Positions 58,101 through 63,212 of a DNA stretch of 64,000 nucleotides are shown piece by piece. Made by a program: the position numbers and the translations under genes. Source of the DNA: Candidatus Accumulibacter affinis (lineage in GTDB: Bacteria; Pseudomonadota; Gammaproteobacteria; Burkholderiales; Rhodocyclaceae); assembly GCA_016713625.1 (NCBI GenBank), contig JADJOT010000008.1, positions 372,001 to 436,000 on the forward strand, written 5' to 3'. The notes under the pieces were generated by a model that searched no databases, was not told where the DNA came from, and saw only the letters and a list, made by a program, of their open reading frames with translations. How positions within the stretch are numbered: the first letter of the stretch is position 1; each line of letters begins with the position of its first letter.

Positions 58101-59608
58101 CGGCCGGAGCGGCGACCGGGATCGCGGGCGTGCTCTACACGCTCACGCTTTCCGACTACGTTGATCCGGGCCAGGATGCACTGGTCGCAGACGGCATCGG
58201 CATCGACTGGGGCGACGGCAGCGGCATCCAGACGGTCAACGCCCTGGGCGATGTCACGCACACCTTCGCCAGCGGCGGCGACTACTCCATCCGGGTCAGC
58301 CTGACCGACGATGACGGACATTTCGATAACGTTGCCGAAGTCTCCACGACGATCGGCGCGGCCGCGACTGGCGTGGCGATCGTCGCCCAGGCGGACGGGG
58401 TTGCCAACGAAGGCGACACCTTCACCCGCACCATTGCCTTCAGCGACGGCGAGGACAGCCACGGCGACGGCTGGACCTACACGGCGAACTGGAGTGACGG
58501 CGTCACCCAGAGTGGTACGACGACCGAGCAGCAGTTCGTGCTCAGTCGCGCCTTCGCCGACGGTCCGGCGAGTGCAACGGCAAGCATCACCGTCAGCGAC
58601 GTCGGCGGTGCGGACAGCGATACGGCGGACTTCAAGGTCGACGTCGCTGACGTCGCGCCGACGATCGCCCTGGGCGGTGCCGATCGGGTCAAGGAGGGCA
58701 GCTTCTATACCCTGAATCTCGGCAAGCTTACCGATCCGGGCGCGGACACGGTCGCCGGCTACGTCGTCCATTGGGGCGATGGCCTCAGCGATAGCTACAC
58801 GAGTGGCGGTGACGTCACCCATCTCTACGGCAAGGTCGATGGTGATCTGGCTCGCACCATCACGGTGGATCTGGCGGACGAGGATGGCAGCCATACTGCC
58901 GTTGCCAGCAAGGAGATCACGGTCAGCAATGTGATCTACCTGGGCAATGCCATGGGTGCGGTGACCCTGCTCAACCAGTACGCCTGGGCACCTTTCTGGA
59001 CCGATGGCAACGTCAGGATCAGCCATAAGGCGAATTCCGCAGATGCCGGCGAGGCCTGGAGTGACGTCAGTCTTCACCCGTTCAGCGCAAGCACGCTGGC
59101 AGGCGGTGACCTGTATGGCGGTGACCTTGGGGTGAGCGGCCAGAACCAGGCAAGCAGCAGCGTCCGTCAGGAAATCCAGGGTGCGGAGAGCCTGCGCTTT
59201 GACCTCAAGGATCCGGCCAACACGGTTACTTTGAACCTGAGCCAGTTCTTCCAGGACGACGACGCAAACCTGTTCAATTACAACGAGGCGGGCAGGCTAC
59301 AAGTCCTCGACAAAGCGGGCAATGTGCTGGACGAAGTGACGTTTGCTGCAGACGGCAGCAGCGGCAAGCAGATGGTGACGCTAACGCTCGACCCGCAAGA
59401 ACATCCGGGCGGGTTCAGCTCGGTGGTGTTGAATGCAGGTGCCTATGACGAGCCGGATCACTTCGTTTTCGGCGCTTACGTCAATGATGCCGGGGAGGCC
59501 CAGGATCCGTACAGCAACGCCGGCAAACTGCATGGCAGCGACTTCCTCGTCCATGACATCGAACTGGCGGTGCCGCTAATCGGGCTTCCTCTCGATCACG
59601 GATTCTGA
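40190..59608 (+). CDS. Giant repeat protein (~6,470 aa): eight seven-repeat blocks plus PKD-like array
   Basis: One uninterrupted frame. The ATG at 40190 follows AGGGAG at a 7-nt spacing; the frame is open from 40094. Residues ~1-4520 hold eight blocks of ~400 aa, each with seven ~50-aa repeats of the type DGGFVVTW ... GVYAQRYDAAG ... EFRVNTYT. Most blocks are followed by a ~160-aa beta domain (TVTFxENxVNAG ... DSDSANFNGG ... RVSDGDGG). A cadherin-like domain follows (about 53760-54090), then ~16 PKD-like domains (WGDG, VNEGASYTL, VDEDGT) to 58930, and a ~225-aa C-terminal domain. There is no Sec signal; one Cys was seen by eye; composition is acidic and Gly/Asp/Asn-rich. This suggests a type I-secreted surface adhesin or matrix protein, but no RTX nonapeptides or secretion genes are seen here. 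Confidence 0.88.
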   Translation: MKVFGEQRINTYFSNSQSAPAVAALSGGGQVVTWVSNGQDGSGEGIYAQRLDANGVGVGPEFRVSSTTSNAQTDPAVVGLSDGGFIVAWSDNAADGSGWGVYGQRYNAAGVAQGAEFRINSYTSSDQYQPAVAAYDGGFVVTWTSYSDPADSEYGVFGSRFDNAGNRLATAGADEFKANTYAASHQWESDVATRADGSFVVVWRSEGQEGDGYSGVYAQRFDSSGARVGVETHVNSYTANYQYQPRVATLSDGGFVVVWTSRVQDGSNDGVYGQRYDSAGNTVGGEFLVNVATDYDQAQPDVTGLSTGGFVVTWYNYYVPAEGKYYEIYVREYDAGGVPIGSEQKVNTYNGPNQTQVEPVVADLGQGNYVVTWSSYTQDGSEYGVYQQIFGDPAKFTRQANPELGDFGGTVTFGENAVNAGFQVLDAAVSLTDSDSSHFNGGRVEVFYVVGGSSEDQLGVHHQGSAPGQIGVSGNSVTYGGATIGTLSGGGNGANLVINLNVNATVAAVEQLVQNLGYANSSSSPSASRQVSVRVSDGDGGSTLGDIVTVNVTRETDGTPRAYGEEQVNSYTYDYQHDPEVARLADGGYVVVWTSRSQDSSGDPDGIYGQRYSASGVAVGPEFRVPGLTGSSQEYAHVAGLSNGGFVVTWQDNAGYDGSGYGVYGQRYDATGLAQGSQFLLNTYTDGTQYNDAVVAYAGGFAAVWSSPNPGDGGYQDIYLQRWTNDGSKAGGELLVSTTPGNATVPQSGHQYVPDIAALSDGDLLIVWRDDQGNDDSSHGVYARRFDSALQTFGDSFLVNTDNTIGAQYEPKVAALSDGGYVIVWRDDNQDGNSTAVMGQRYAADSSKVGSAFQVNEYTVGGQYEPAVIGLSTGGFVVSFFNDNYGPDGTPNNVYLREYDAAGNPVDGDRLVNTYTTNNQQQPAMANLGQGNYVVVWRSDYQDGSNSGVYQQIFGDTAELPRQANPEVADFVGTVTFLENTVNAGLQVIDPAVSLNDSNSADFNGGRLDLYYLTGAAAEDQLGVVSQGGAPGQIGVAGNVVSYGGTAIGTISGGSNGANLRIDFTSSAASVEAVELLIQRLGYSNADSSPNATRSLALRVSDGDGGSSTPNVLTINVTPQQDGTPKAYGEEQVNTYVPNSQSDAAVAKLSGGGYVVVWNSSSGQDGSADGVYAQRYSGSGVAVGPEFRVNTTTSNSQGDPAVVGLSDGSFVVTWADSNGTDGSSSGVYAQRVSAGGVALGSQFLVNTYTNSDQAQPKIAAYAGGFVATWYSNGQDNWGHGVYSQRFDNAGVKSGGEIQVSSDSASHQYEPDVAARSDGSFVIVYRSDQTQDGSGVGVYAQRFDSAGAKLGSEFQVNTTTYSNQTQPRVAMLSDGDFVVVWYDDGGQDGSGGAVFGQRFNSDGTMDGSQFRVNEFAAGSQYQPAVIGLSTGGFVVSFYNDNWGSQGSYSDVYVREYDAAGNAVDGDRQINTAASNYYYSGQSQPALADLGNGNYVTVWTSDGLQDGSSNGIYQQLFGDTGELPRQANPDLADFVGTVTFDENVVNGGLQVIDAAVSLSDSDSANFNGGRLDLYYLTGAAAQDQLGVLDQGAGAGQIGVAGNTVSYGGTPIGTISGGANGANLRIDFTSNTATPDAVEALIQRLGYANTESSPNASRTLGLRVSDGDGGASTPNVLTINVTPQEDGTPKAYGEEQVNTFVPNSQSDAAVAKLSGGGYVVVWNSSSAQDGSADGVYAQRYSGSGVAVGPEFRVNTTTSNSQYDPAVVGLSDGSFVVAWTDNAADGSSEGVFAQRFDSAGVALGSQFAVNTYTNSNQAQPKIAAYAGGFVATWYSYGEDNYGHGVYSQRFDNAGVKSGGEIQVSSDFASYQYEPDVAARADGSFVIVYRSDQTQDGSGVGVYAQRFDSAGAKLGGEFLVNTTTANSQYQPRVAMLSDGDFVVVWYDDGGQDGSGGAVFGQRFNPDGTTDGSEFRVNQFTTGSQLQPAVIGLSTGGFVVSFYNDNLGSQGTYYDVYVREYDAAGNAVDGDRQINTAANNYYYSGQSQPALADLGNGNYVTVWTSDGLQDGSSNGIYQQLFGDTGELPRQANPVLNNLTETRVLGATEALSAQLIDASVQVQDSDSANFDGGSLWVFFASGQAAADTLAINNQGTSPLQIGVSGSNVTFGGTVIGTFAGGTGGAPLVVSFDADATPEAVRYLTQNITYQYNDAPAPESTRSVAFRLFDGDGGASLPASTSITIQTTAPAATLRLSDLDPGITLAEPAAQLGVLLDASVQLDAGAAGFNGGSLTVSYLAASSREEDQLSIRNEGSGTDQVGFDAGSGEVSYQGVLIGTLNVSDTGANGDSLVVNFNASATASAIERVIENLRYQTTSDGPLASRSIQLEVTDAASASTAQTLVINITPEADGAQALFGDEQVNTFIANDQYYPFVRGLQGANAGSYVVVWQSNLQDGDGWGIFAQRYNAQGVQVGSEFQVNTYTPAAQTEAKLASLADGGFVVVWRSEGQDGSSGGVYGQRYDASGAPAGSEFQVSTTVAASDQTHPQALGLADGSFVIAWADQYRDTSSYGSYAHRYAADGTPLGSDFLLNTYLPSEQYAPYLAALKDDPGTPGADETGFIAVWESNGQDGSYFGVYAQRFDVAGNKVDGEFKVNTNTSNGQVNPDVAVLTNSHIVVVWHDQSDASIRGQLFTAGGISIGGEFAVSTPDYNSDYGQWPHVTALANGGFAVSWDGYSSPSDGEYGVYAQQFDANGNKIDGPLQLNGSTANNQHYPNLTGLSGGNFVAVWEGNYHETDGNSSHGIFQRVFGTPGSIVRQASPELIDLETSVSFNENDVNAGAQLIDPGVRVVDVDSSDFAGGRLVVSVISGYGALQSFNAKAPQQDNFSIRDQGAGAGQVGFDSGTGVLRYGGTAIGSIVSNGQSGADLVVQFNASASAAAVEAVIENLTYHNPTSDPAATRKVSIVVSDGDGGQSAPRMIDINVTAQTDGAVRLLSEDQQVNTYTASNQELPMIAALQGGNAGQYVIVWQSYGQDSDSWGVFGQRYDVNGSAIGPEFQVNTTTPGAQYGQNMVGIGALSTGGFVVAWESGDGSGNGIYAQRYDANGQPLSGEFQVNRPAENYAEQIQPRVLGLDGGAFVIAYADGYYADGDSYGVRVQHYDASGVAAAGGPVTVNTAVANNQSFPQLARLNDGGYVVVWHSLGQDGDNWGVFAQRMNADGSARGGEIQVNSYTANNQSNPDVATLANGDFVVSWVSNNPGLGGWSIMVQRFTAAGVKVGGEVLVNDGNTAITNGDSYSQIAALESGGYVVTWSAYPAVDNHDVYAQQFGAADNKIDAPLRLNNYTSSTQYRPEIAALPGDRFVAAWQSYGQDGDVYGIYQGLFGAAGSLTRSAAPVITDLAPSVTIPENTANLAAGVLIDPAVSVSDADSSNFDGGRLTVSVISGYNSLGTDLSQNLPLQDHFSIRDQGNGAGQVGFNAGVVSYAGVSIGNMVTGFNGQNGVDLVIEFNASASAEAVEAVIENLTYRNSSSDPVASRTVSVLLTDGDGGSSVPRTVQINVTSEADGAIPLFDGDQVNTYATSTQSEAAMARLGDGGYVTMWQSSGQDGWGWGIFGQRFAADGTRVGNEFRVSDSTPYEQTEVSVAGLKDGGFVAVYRDQYGDASGDSVVGQRFDANGVRVGGEFVVNTSTNGNQYQPSITALADGGFAVAWYSDGVRDGEYYDVFFQRYNASGTAVGGETRANTAIAGQAGAAQYEPGIVQLSTGDLLVAWRSDGQDGSNSGVYAQRFSSAGAAIGTEFQLNTYTSDYQYDPQLTPTATGFVVAWTSRGQDGSADGIYARLYDNHGDPTSAEFRVNESSYHHQWEPAVTTLANGGFAIAWRGYNANTGDWDTYAQQFDAAGNRVDGETRVDGPTTGEQQPALVGLNNCNFVVSWFGYSDASDAGIFQRVVGNAADFPRQTAPVIVDLTSSVTFLENQINDTPQLIDPGIGLIDPDSANFAGGRLDVSYVTPYGNPDQFDIPGINAQDQLGIRNEGVGVDQIGVSGGNVTYNFGDGAGAVVIGSILSDGVNGKALTVVFNANATPEAAEALIENLTYQNLLSNPEPSRTISLSLSDGDGGVTAPKAITINITAQPDGAVPFGAEKVVNTTTPGTQEAPSIAYLSNDSYVVVWQDTTGQDGSGYGVFARIYDSLDNPLADQFQINSTTSSTQYQPRVIALEGGGFTVAWAGYNQISATGYDIVGRQFNNSGGATSDEFAINRNVPGEVEYEQSMPDLAALHNGGFVAVWHGYYEQASGRYYDIYGQRYSAAGARDGEQFRVNTSTGFENSYQDDPAVSTLADGRFVVVWRSDSQDGSSAGVYGQRFNADGTPDGAEFRANSYTANGQYQQDVTALKDGGYVVVWGSDSGQDTSGWGIYGQRYDASGQAVGGEFRVNYTVSGTQYQPAVAPLVNGGFVVSWSDGDEIWLQQYDSSGHKVDSQQSVNADGNYGYSSTPDLVSTPDGGFIVTYGGYNYGNSSYDVFLQRFSNTAPNIQDVSVVGPEDANIILTDELFAAGFFDAEGQALAAIKVVTLPASGILKLDGVNVTPGQIISVADLAANKLSYLGNLNFNGPDQFRWTGSDGNVFAINSVFTNITVNNVNDGPALEAGVDGTAQEGTYFTRGITLGDPDTLDTHLVTVSWLGSGGQTGSYQFSTSADAPSIGLTLPDDGTYTVNVTANDQQGQPNSIETDSFQVVVSNVAPTIDLSGNNTVEQGQVYTLLLANPYDPGADTVSEYRINWGDGMAVEVIPVASLPASRNVTHTFASAGAPSISVALVDEDGTHANAGNKAIVVAPPSEVIVVDAGADIAANEGAYFGRTITFTDPADQDPAGRDISVDWGDGSAVENYRINTAATSFNINHAFADNRVTPYTVTVTVNDDGFQQAADSFDVTVNDVAPTLGLSGNGSAAEGSVYTLTLGSVNDPGADTVSQYVVHWGDGNTQSFLPAELLANRQVQHVYNDGDVSGTSRTITVDLVNEDGTFLVAGSHGVTVTNVPPSVPVSGADSSDEGASYVLTVGTVVDPGVDTPTLYRIDWGDGTPSNDYTPAEYATLLVAGGTVNHVFADAGSSGVVRTVSMQVWDEDGIHTAASKAITVNNVAPTIALDGAASVNEGASYTLTLGAISDPGTDSVSSYVVHWGDGLSDTYASAGEVSHVYADGLATPTINVDLVDEDGTHSNAGSKAITVNNVAPTIALGGAASVNEGASYTLTMGVISDPGTDSVSSYVVHWGDGLSDTYASAGEVSHVYADGLATPTINVDLVDEDGTYSNAGSKAITVNNVAPTIALGGAASVNEGASYTLTLGAISDPGTDSVSSYVVHWGDGLSDAYTSAGEVSHVYADGLATPTINVDLVDEDGTHSNAGSKAITVNNVAPDLSATGAATGIAGVLYTLTLSDYVDPGQDAPLGDGIGIDWGDGSGIQQINALGDVTHTFASAGDYSIRVSLTDDDGHFDNVAEVSTTIGAASANVAIAAQADGVANEGDTFTRIIAFSDGEDSHGDGWEYTVNWSDGVTQSGTTTEQQFVLSRAFADGPASATASITVSDTGGADSDTVGFGVTVNNVAPTIALGGAASVNEGASYTLTLGAISDPGTDSVSSYVVHWGDGLSDTYASAGEVSHVYADGLTTPTINVDLVDEDGTHSNAGSKAITVNNVAPDLSATGAATGIAGVLYTLTLADYVDPGQDALLADGIGIDWGDGSGIQTVNALGEVTHTFASSGSFSIQVSMTDEDGTFANVASVDTQISAASANVAIAAQADGVANEGDTFTRIIAFSDGEDSNGDGWEYTVNWSDGVTQSGTTTEQQFVLSRAFADGPASATASITVSDTGGADSDTAGFGVTVNNVAPTIALGGAASVNEGASYTLTLGAISDPGTDSVSSYVVHWGDGLSDTYASAGEVSHVYADGLTTPTINVDLVDEDGTYSNAASKAITVNNVAPDLSAAGAATGIAGVLYTLTLSDYVDPGQDALVADGIGIDWGDGSGIQTVNALGDVTHTFASGGDYSIRVSLTDDDGHFDNVAEVSTTIGAAATGVAIVAQADGVANEGDTFTRTIAFSDGEDSHGDGWTYTANWSDGVTQSGTTTEQQFVLSRAFADGPASATASITVSDVGGADSDTADFKVDVADVAPTIALGGADRVKEGSFYTLNLGKLTDPGADTVAGYVVHWGDGLSDSYTSGGDVTHLYGKVDGDLARTITVDLADEDGSHTAVASKEITVSNVIYLGNAMGAVTLLNQYAWAPFWTDGNVRISHKANSADAGEAWSDVSLHPFSASTLAGGDLYGGDLGVSGQNQASSSVRQEIQGAESLRFDLKDPANTVTLNLSQFFQDDDANLFNYNEAGRLQVLDKAGNVLDEVTFAADGSSGKQMVTLTLDPQEHPGGFSSVVLNAGAYDEPDHFVFGAYVNDAGEAQDPYSNAGKLHGSDFLVHDIELAVPLIGLPLDHGF
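43073..46435 (+). repeat. Tandem ~1.68-kb repeat units inside the giant gene
   Basis: Units 43073-44755 (1,683 bp) and 44756-46435 (1,680 bp) each contain one linker beta domain and one seven-repeat block. Long stretches are almost identical at DNA level, for example the block starts at 43553 and 45236. The preceding unit 41381-43072 (1,692 bp) is the same design but more diverged. Confidence 0.85.
55561..58635 (+). repeat. Nested 273-bp and 843-bp tandem repeats encoding PKD-like domains
   Basis: Domain A (91 codons) occurs at 55561, 55834 and 56107 with an exact 273-bp period. From 56107 the unit grows to 843 bp (A plus two further PKD-like domains B and C, 281 codons) and recurs at 56950 and 57793. 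Copies are nearly identical; a diverged A follows at about 58636. All periods are multiples of three. Confidence 0.92.
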
Positions 59609-59616
59609 TGATCACG

Positions 59617-59644
59617 GGCGGTGGGTCGAAGATGCCCCACCGCC
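59617..59644 (+). terminator. Hairpin after the giant gene
   Basis: GGCGGTGGG and CCCACCGCC form a perfect 9-bp stem around a 10-nt loop, 8 bp past the stop. There is no T tract, so it may act as a weak terminator or mRNA-stabilising stem. Confidence 0.45.
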
Positions 59645-59768
59645 TGCCCGGAATTGCGGCAAGGCGAACGGAGAATTCCTGCCGGCAGTCGGTTTTGCGA
59701 AGGTTGCTTCTTGGCAAGAGCATTTTTTGACAGGTTCCCAGATAACACCATCCAACAGGAGTAGACAA

Positions 59769-60431
59769 ATGAAAACCCCCATGATGCGAAAGCTTGCCGC
59801 CTGGGCCTGTGGCGCCGCCGTGTACGCGACGATCACCACGGCCAACGCAGCCGCTCCCCTTTATCTGCAAGCCCCGGTGAATATGGGTGACGGCGCCGGG
59901 GCCTCCACCGACTTCGGGCAGCAGGTGTCCGACAGTTTTTCCCTGAGCACGCCAGCCACGATCACGAACATTTTCTGGTGGGGAAGCTACCTGGATAATC
60001 TGGACGTCGGAGACGACTTTCATCTGCGTATTTTCAACAGCACGGTGACCAGGGATTTCTACCCGGTCGCGCTGAGCGAGAAGAAGGTTTCGATGTTGGA
60101 GGATGCCATGCAGAATTCGGTGTATCACTATGAGTTCGCGCCGCCAATCGCCGAGGATCTCGTGGCGGGCACCTATAATCTGCTCATCGAAAATCTTGGC
60201 GATTCCGAGTGGCTGTGGCTCAGTGGGGAGGCAACGCCAAGTAGCCAGAATGGAATCTCTGTGCGTACCTACGATACCGCTTGGATGTCCGACACGTCGA
60301 TAAGCAATCTGGCTTTCGGACTCTCAGGCACCCCTAGCCAGTCGGTTCCCGAAGCTGGCTCGCTGGCCCTGGTTCTTCTCGGCTGCGCAGGCCTGGGTAT
60401 GGCCGGTCGCCGCGGCAAGCCTGCGCAGTAA
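59769..60431 (+). CDS. PEP-CTERM sorted exported protein
   Basis: A 220-aa protein with a Sec signal (AAWACGAAVYATITTANA) and a C-terminal sorting tail: VPEAGSLALVLLGCAGLGM followed by AGRRGK, i.e. a PEP-like motif, a hydrophobic helix and an Arg cluster recognised by the XrtA/EpsH exosortase. The middle ~150 residues form a beta-rich domain (NIFWWGSYLDNLDVGDDFHLRIF) of unknown function. AGGAG is 7 nt before the ATG at 59769; the frame is open from 59727. It follows the giant gene by 160 bp on the same strand. No exosortase or EPS gene is present in the window. PEP-CTERM proteins often belong to biofilm or floc matrix. Confidence 0.88.
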   Translation: MKTPMMRKLAAWACGAAVYATITTANAAAPLYLQAPVNMGDGAGASTDFGQQVSDSFSLSTPATITNIFWWGSYLDNLDVGDDFHLRIFNSTVTRDFYPVALSEKKVSMLEDAMQNSVYHYEFAPPIAEDLVAGTYNLLIENLGDSEWLWLSGEATPSSQNGISVRTYDTAWMSDTSISNLAFGLSGTPSQSVPEAGSLALVLLGCAGLGMAGRRGKPAQ

Positions 60432-60669
60432 AGGGCGTCCGCCCACGTACCCGACAGCGGCCGGGTAACCCCCGGTCGGTCCGGTGCTGCTCTATGCGGT
60501 GAAGCAGGAGCAGCCATGGCGAGCCTCTATCCTTGTCAGACAGTGGATTGCATTCCAGACTGTTGGTGCTTTCCTTCGTCGTCGTTACTGTGAGCACCGG
60601 GCTCAGGCAGCCAGGCTGCGTCGGTGGCCAAGCTGCCCAGCGTCGCACATGGGCCTATCCGGATGATCA

Positions 60670-61389
60670 TCAAATTTGCGTAAACAAGGGTGTCTTACGA
60701 TAGTTAGCGCCAAAGAAGGAGAGGTCCTCCTTCTTTGGCGTGTGTCCGCTCTCGGCGATGCCGAGGTGAAGCCACGTTCCGTGCTCGAAAATCAGCTGGT
60801 CGTACGCTAGACCCGAAGCGGCGATTCTCCGGGCCGTGTCCTTCAACGTTCCAAACGTCGGTGCCGTAAAGTCAGCAGCCAGGCCTTGCATGTGGGCACT
60901 CTTGGGGGCACCCCCTATTGCGTCGTTCAATGCCGGGCTTCGATAGCCGCTGCTGATCCTTATGGGGACTCCGTCGAGCAAGAGTCTGACGGTTTCGAGC
61001 ACTTCAGCGAGGCGGCGCAGGTTCTCTGCGACCTCGGGGGTGGGCTTGTTGTCGATACCCTTGCGAGTTGCGGTCTGGCTGAACAGGAATTCATCAATGT
61101 TGAAATGCGGCGTCAGTTGTCCCATCGACTGGATATTTGGCGACGGGTCGGGGGGGAGCGCCTGCTGATTATGGACGATGACTTTTGTTGCGCCAGACCA
61201 GAAGTAGTTGTCGGTGGCTTCCTCCCGATACCACAAAGGCTCTCCCTTCCAGAGGTCGCCGGGAACGGTTTCGACCACTCGCAGCATGGCGCCAACTTCT
61301 TCCCGGCGGGCGAGCGGCTGACTGATGGAGGGTCCCATCGAGCGGATGTTCAGGGGTTTGGTGACCCGTACTGTGGCTTGAAAGTCCAT
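60670..61389 (-). CDS. Peptidase M15A-type (D-Ala-D-Ala carboxypeptidase-like) protein
   Basis: A 239-aa protein. The C-terminal half is an M15A zinc peptidase: ISSGYRSPALNDAIGG, KSAHMQGLAADF (zinc His and Asp) and WLHLGIA (second zinc His). The N-terminal ~80 residues (VGAMLRVVETVPGDLW ... YREEATDNYFWSGATKV) look like an SH3-type cell-wall-binding domain. No signal peptide is evident, as in phage endolysins and effector-type hydrolases. It starts 5 bp after the membrane/PG-binding gene and is the last gene of a cell-wall operon. Confidence 0.85.
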   Translation of the reverse strand: MDFQATVRVTKPLNIRSMGPSISQPLARREEVGAMLRVVETVPGDLWKGEPLWYREEATDNYFWSGATKVIVHNQQALPPDPSPNIQSMGQLTPHFNIDEFLFSQTATRKGIDNKPTPEVAENLRRLAEVLETVRLLLDGVPIRISSGYRSPALNDAIGGAPKSAHMQGLAADFTAPTFGTLKDTARRIAASGLAYDQLIFEHGTWLHLGIAESGHTPKKEDLSFFGANYRKTPLFTQI

Positions 61390-61394
61390 ACTCG

Positions 61395-63194
61395 CTACCC
61401 CTCATAGATGGTGTTGTCAGGATCGCTGTGGCTGGTTTGCTCATTGACAGTGGACACGCCAGGATGGCGAAGATTGTAGATCTCGGTCGGCGTCAAGATG
61501 CCCGTATTGGCAAATCCCTGGCGACCTTGCCAGTCTCTGATGGCACTCCGGGTCTCGCCGTCGATACGCCCGCTGATCTGTTCATTGCGCATGCCCAGCC
61601 GCATCTGTATCGACTGAATTTCAGGCGCCGTAAGTTGTTTTTCTGCGTCATTGAGGGCGTCACTGAATGGCTCGCCGCTAGGCGACAGTGGCGTAGCAGG
61701 GGGTGTGGTGGTAATCGACTGGGCGCCGGCGGCCTTGTCGGCTTCCGGACTCTCCGCCTTGCCGCCAGCACCGCGCAGTTTCACCAGCTTGCCGAGCAGG
61801 TCGAACCAGAACGGCGCTCCCAGGGTCACCGCCATGGCGGTGATCAGCCAGCCTAGAAGGGTTGGCAGCCATAGGGCCAATCCGCCGGCCGCAAGGCGGC
61901 CGAGTTGTCCGTCGTCCCACCCAATAGGGATGCCTGCATCATTCAGGGAATTCAGGAAAACAGTACTCGTGCAGATATTCAGCTCGTTGCCGGTCATGTT
62001 CGCGCAGCTGGACTTGCACTCTTTCTCGGCCTTGCTGCTCAATCCACTGCAAGGCGCCGCTTTGCTAGCCGAGGCAATAGTCTCTTCTTTGGGAGTGGTC
62101 GCCGCTGGCATGGAAGCGCGCTCGGTCCTGAGGAAGGCGGCCGCCTTGTCGGCACTCTCGCGCAGATTGCGCAGAGCATCCTTGTCGGCCTGGGACACTT
62201 TCGCCAGAGCATCGGTAGAAAACCCGCCGATCAGCAAGCGCGCATTTTCATCATTCTGGTTTTCGATCCTGGCCAATTCGTTCGGGTCAGGTTTCGGTAG
62301 CGCTCGCATTCGCCTTTCGTCAGCAATGGACGACGTCAGGCGGGAAGACGCCGTCAGTTGCAGATCACCGGTGGTCCCGAGCAGGCCCTTCTGCTTGCGC
62401 AACTCGCTCAAGCCCTCCTTGAGCTTTTTGAACTGCTCATCGGTAGCTGCCTGTGCCGCAATCATTGGGTTCGGTGTTGGCGCGGCAGCCGCTGCTGATT
62501 CGGGCCGCAACGGCGTCGGCGCAGCAGGGGTAGAGGTAGTCGCTGTCGTGGCGGCGTACTCGTTGGACAGCCGCCTGGCCATTTCGACGCTTCTCTCGCG
62601 CAGTGCAGGATCGCTCCACAGCGCATTGCCGATGTGGATGGCATCGACATTCATTACCACGGCCATGGTCATTCCGATGATGAACAGGTTAAGCTGGGTG
62701 TCTCGCTTGAACCAGCCAATGCTACGTTCTCCCGCTTGCGCGTACCAGGCCTGCACACGACTCTCAAACGCCGGCCAGTCGTGCTCGACTCCGGCGGCCA
62801 GAGTCTTCAGCGTGTCGAGCAGCGCGCTGTAGCCCGCAGGGGTTCCCGGCTGCACGGCGATGGAGGAAAGAAATTCGAGGGGTGTGCCCTGGCGCATGGG
62901 CACCGACGTGCTCTTTGACAGCAGGCTGAAGAGCGCGGTCGAGAAGACGTCGGCACTGAGGTAGGACGGTCCCCCTCTGCTGGAGAGGAAGAGAGACTGC
63001 ACCAGTGGCTCCTTGTACAGCTCATCAACCACCCGTTCATCATCTCCGCCCATCGACGCGATGGCGCGCTTCAGGTTCTCTCCCCGTGAGTTTCGCCACG
63101 AGGCAATGGCCTCCTGAACGGCTGTTGCCAACAGACTGCTGACGGCAAACACCATGACCAGGCCGATGACCACGTCCAACATTCGCGTATCCAT
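61395..63194 (-). CDS. Multi-span membrane protein with C-terminal peptidoglycan-binding domain
   Basis: A 599-aa protein. The N-terminal helix VVIGLVMVFAVSSLLATAVQ followed by LYKEPLVQSLFLSSRGGPSYLSADVFSTALF resembles a widespread uncharacterised membrane family (from memory). A second helix (LFIIGMTMAVVMNVDAIHIG) precedes a long Ala/Pro-rich and charged region with a CxxxC segment, and two closely spaced helices (LAAGGLALWLPTLLGWLITA) follow. The C-terminus carries a PG-binding-1 domain (IQSIQMRLGMRNEQISGRID then GETRSAIRDWQGRQGF). It lies between the SleB-like fusion (18 bp) and the M15 peptidase (5 bp), suggesting an envelope complex or lysis device. Confidence 0.75.
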   Translation of the reverse strand: MDTRMLDVVIGLVMVFAVSSLLATAVQEAIASWRNSRGENLKRAIASMGGDDERVVDELYKEPLVQSLFLSSRGGPSYLSADVFSTALFSLLSKSTSVPMRQGTPLEFLSSIAVQPGTPAGYSALLDTLKTLAAGVEHDWPAFESRVQAWYAQAGERSIGWFKRDTQLNLFIIGMTMAVVMNVDAIHIGNALWSDPALRERSVEMARRLSNEYAATTATTSTPAAPTPLRPESAAAAAPTPNPMIAAQAATDEQFKKLKEGLSELRKQKGLLGTTGDLQLTASSRLTSSIADERRMRALPKPDPNELARIENQNDENARLLIGGFSTDALAKVSQADKDALRNLRESADKAAAFLRTERASMPAATTPKEETIASASKAAPCSGLSSKAEKECKSSCANMTGNELNICTSTVFLNSLNDAGIPIGWDDGQLGRLAAGGLALWLPTLLGWLITAMAVTLGAPFWFDLLGKLVKLRGAGGKAESPEADKAAGAQSITTTPPATPLSPSGEPFSDALNDAEKQLTAPEIQSIQMRLGMRNEQISGRIDGETRSAIRDWQGRQGFANTGILTPTEIYNLRHPGVSTVNEQTSHSDPDNTIYEG

Positions 63195-63212
63195 TGCTAC
63201 GGTCCTTTGGCA

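Noticed and set aside
55561..58635. Regular repeats that might suggest a CRISPR array or minisatellite
   Set aside because: Periods of 273 and 843 bp are far too long for CRISPR, are multiples of three, and encode PKD-like domains in one open frame. No CRISPR-type short repeats or cas genes were seen anywhere.
40175..59077. Very long minus-strand ORFs opposite the giant gene (40175-45706, 47090-54190, 54812-59077)
   Set aside because: They are antisense shadows. Repeated Gly/Asp/Thr codons on the plus strand leave the reverse frame free of stops and give Val/Ala/Arg/Gly-rich sequence that copies the repeat period. They lack recognisable motifs.
40190..59608. RTX (GGxGxDxUx) calcium-binding nonapeptides in the giant protein
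   Set aside because: Gly/Asp-rich motifs such as DGDGG and WGDG are present but not in tandem nonapeptide register, so RTX assignment is not supported.
59700..59740. Sigma-54 promoter before the PEP-CTERM gene (TTGGCAAGAG...)
   Set aside because: The GG at -24 is present, but the element 12 bp downstream is TT rather than GC. Another GGCA nearby has the wrong spacing.
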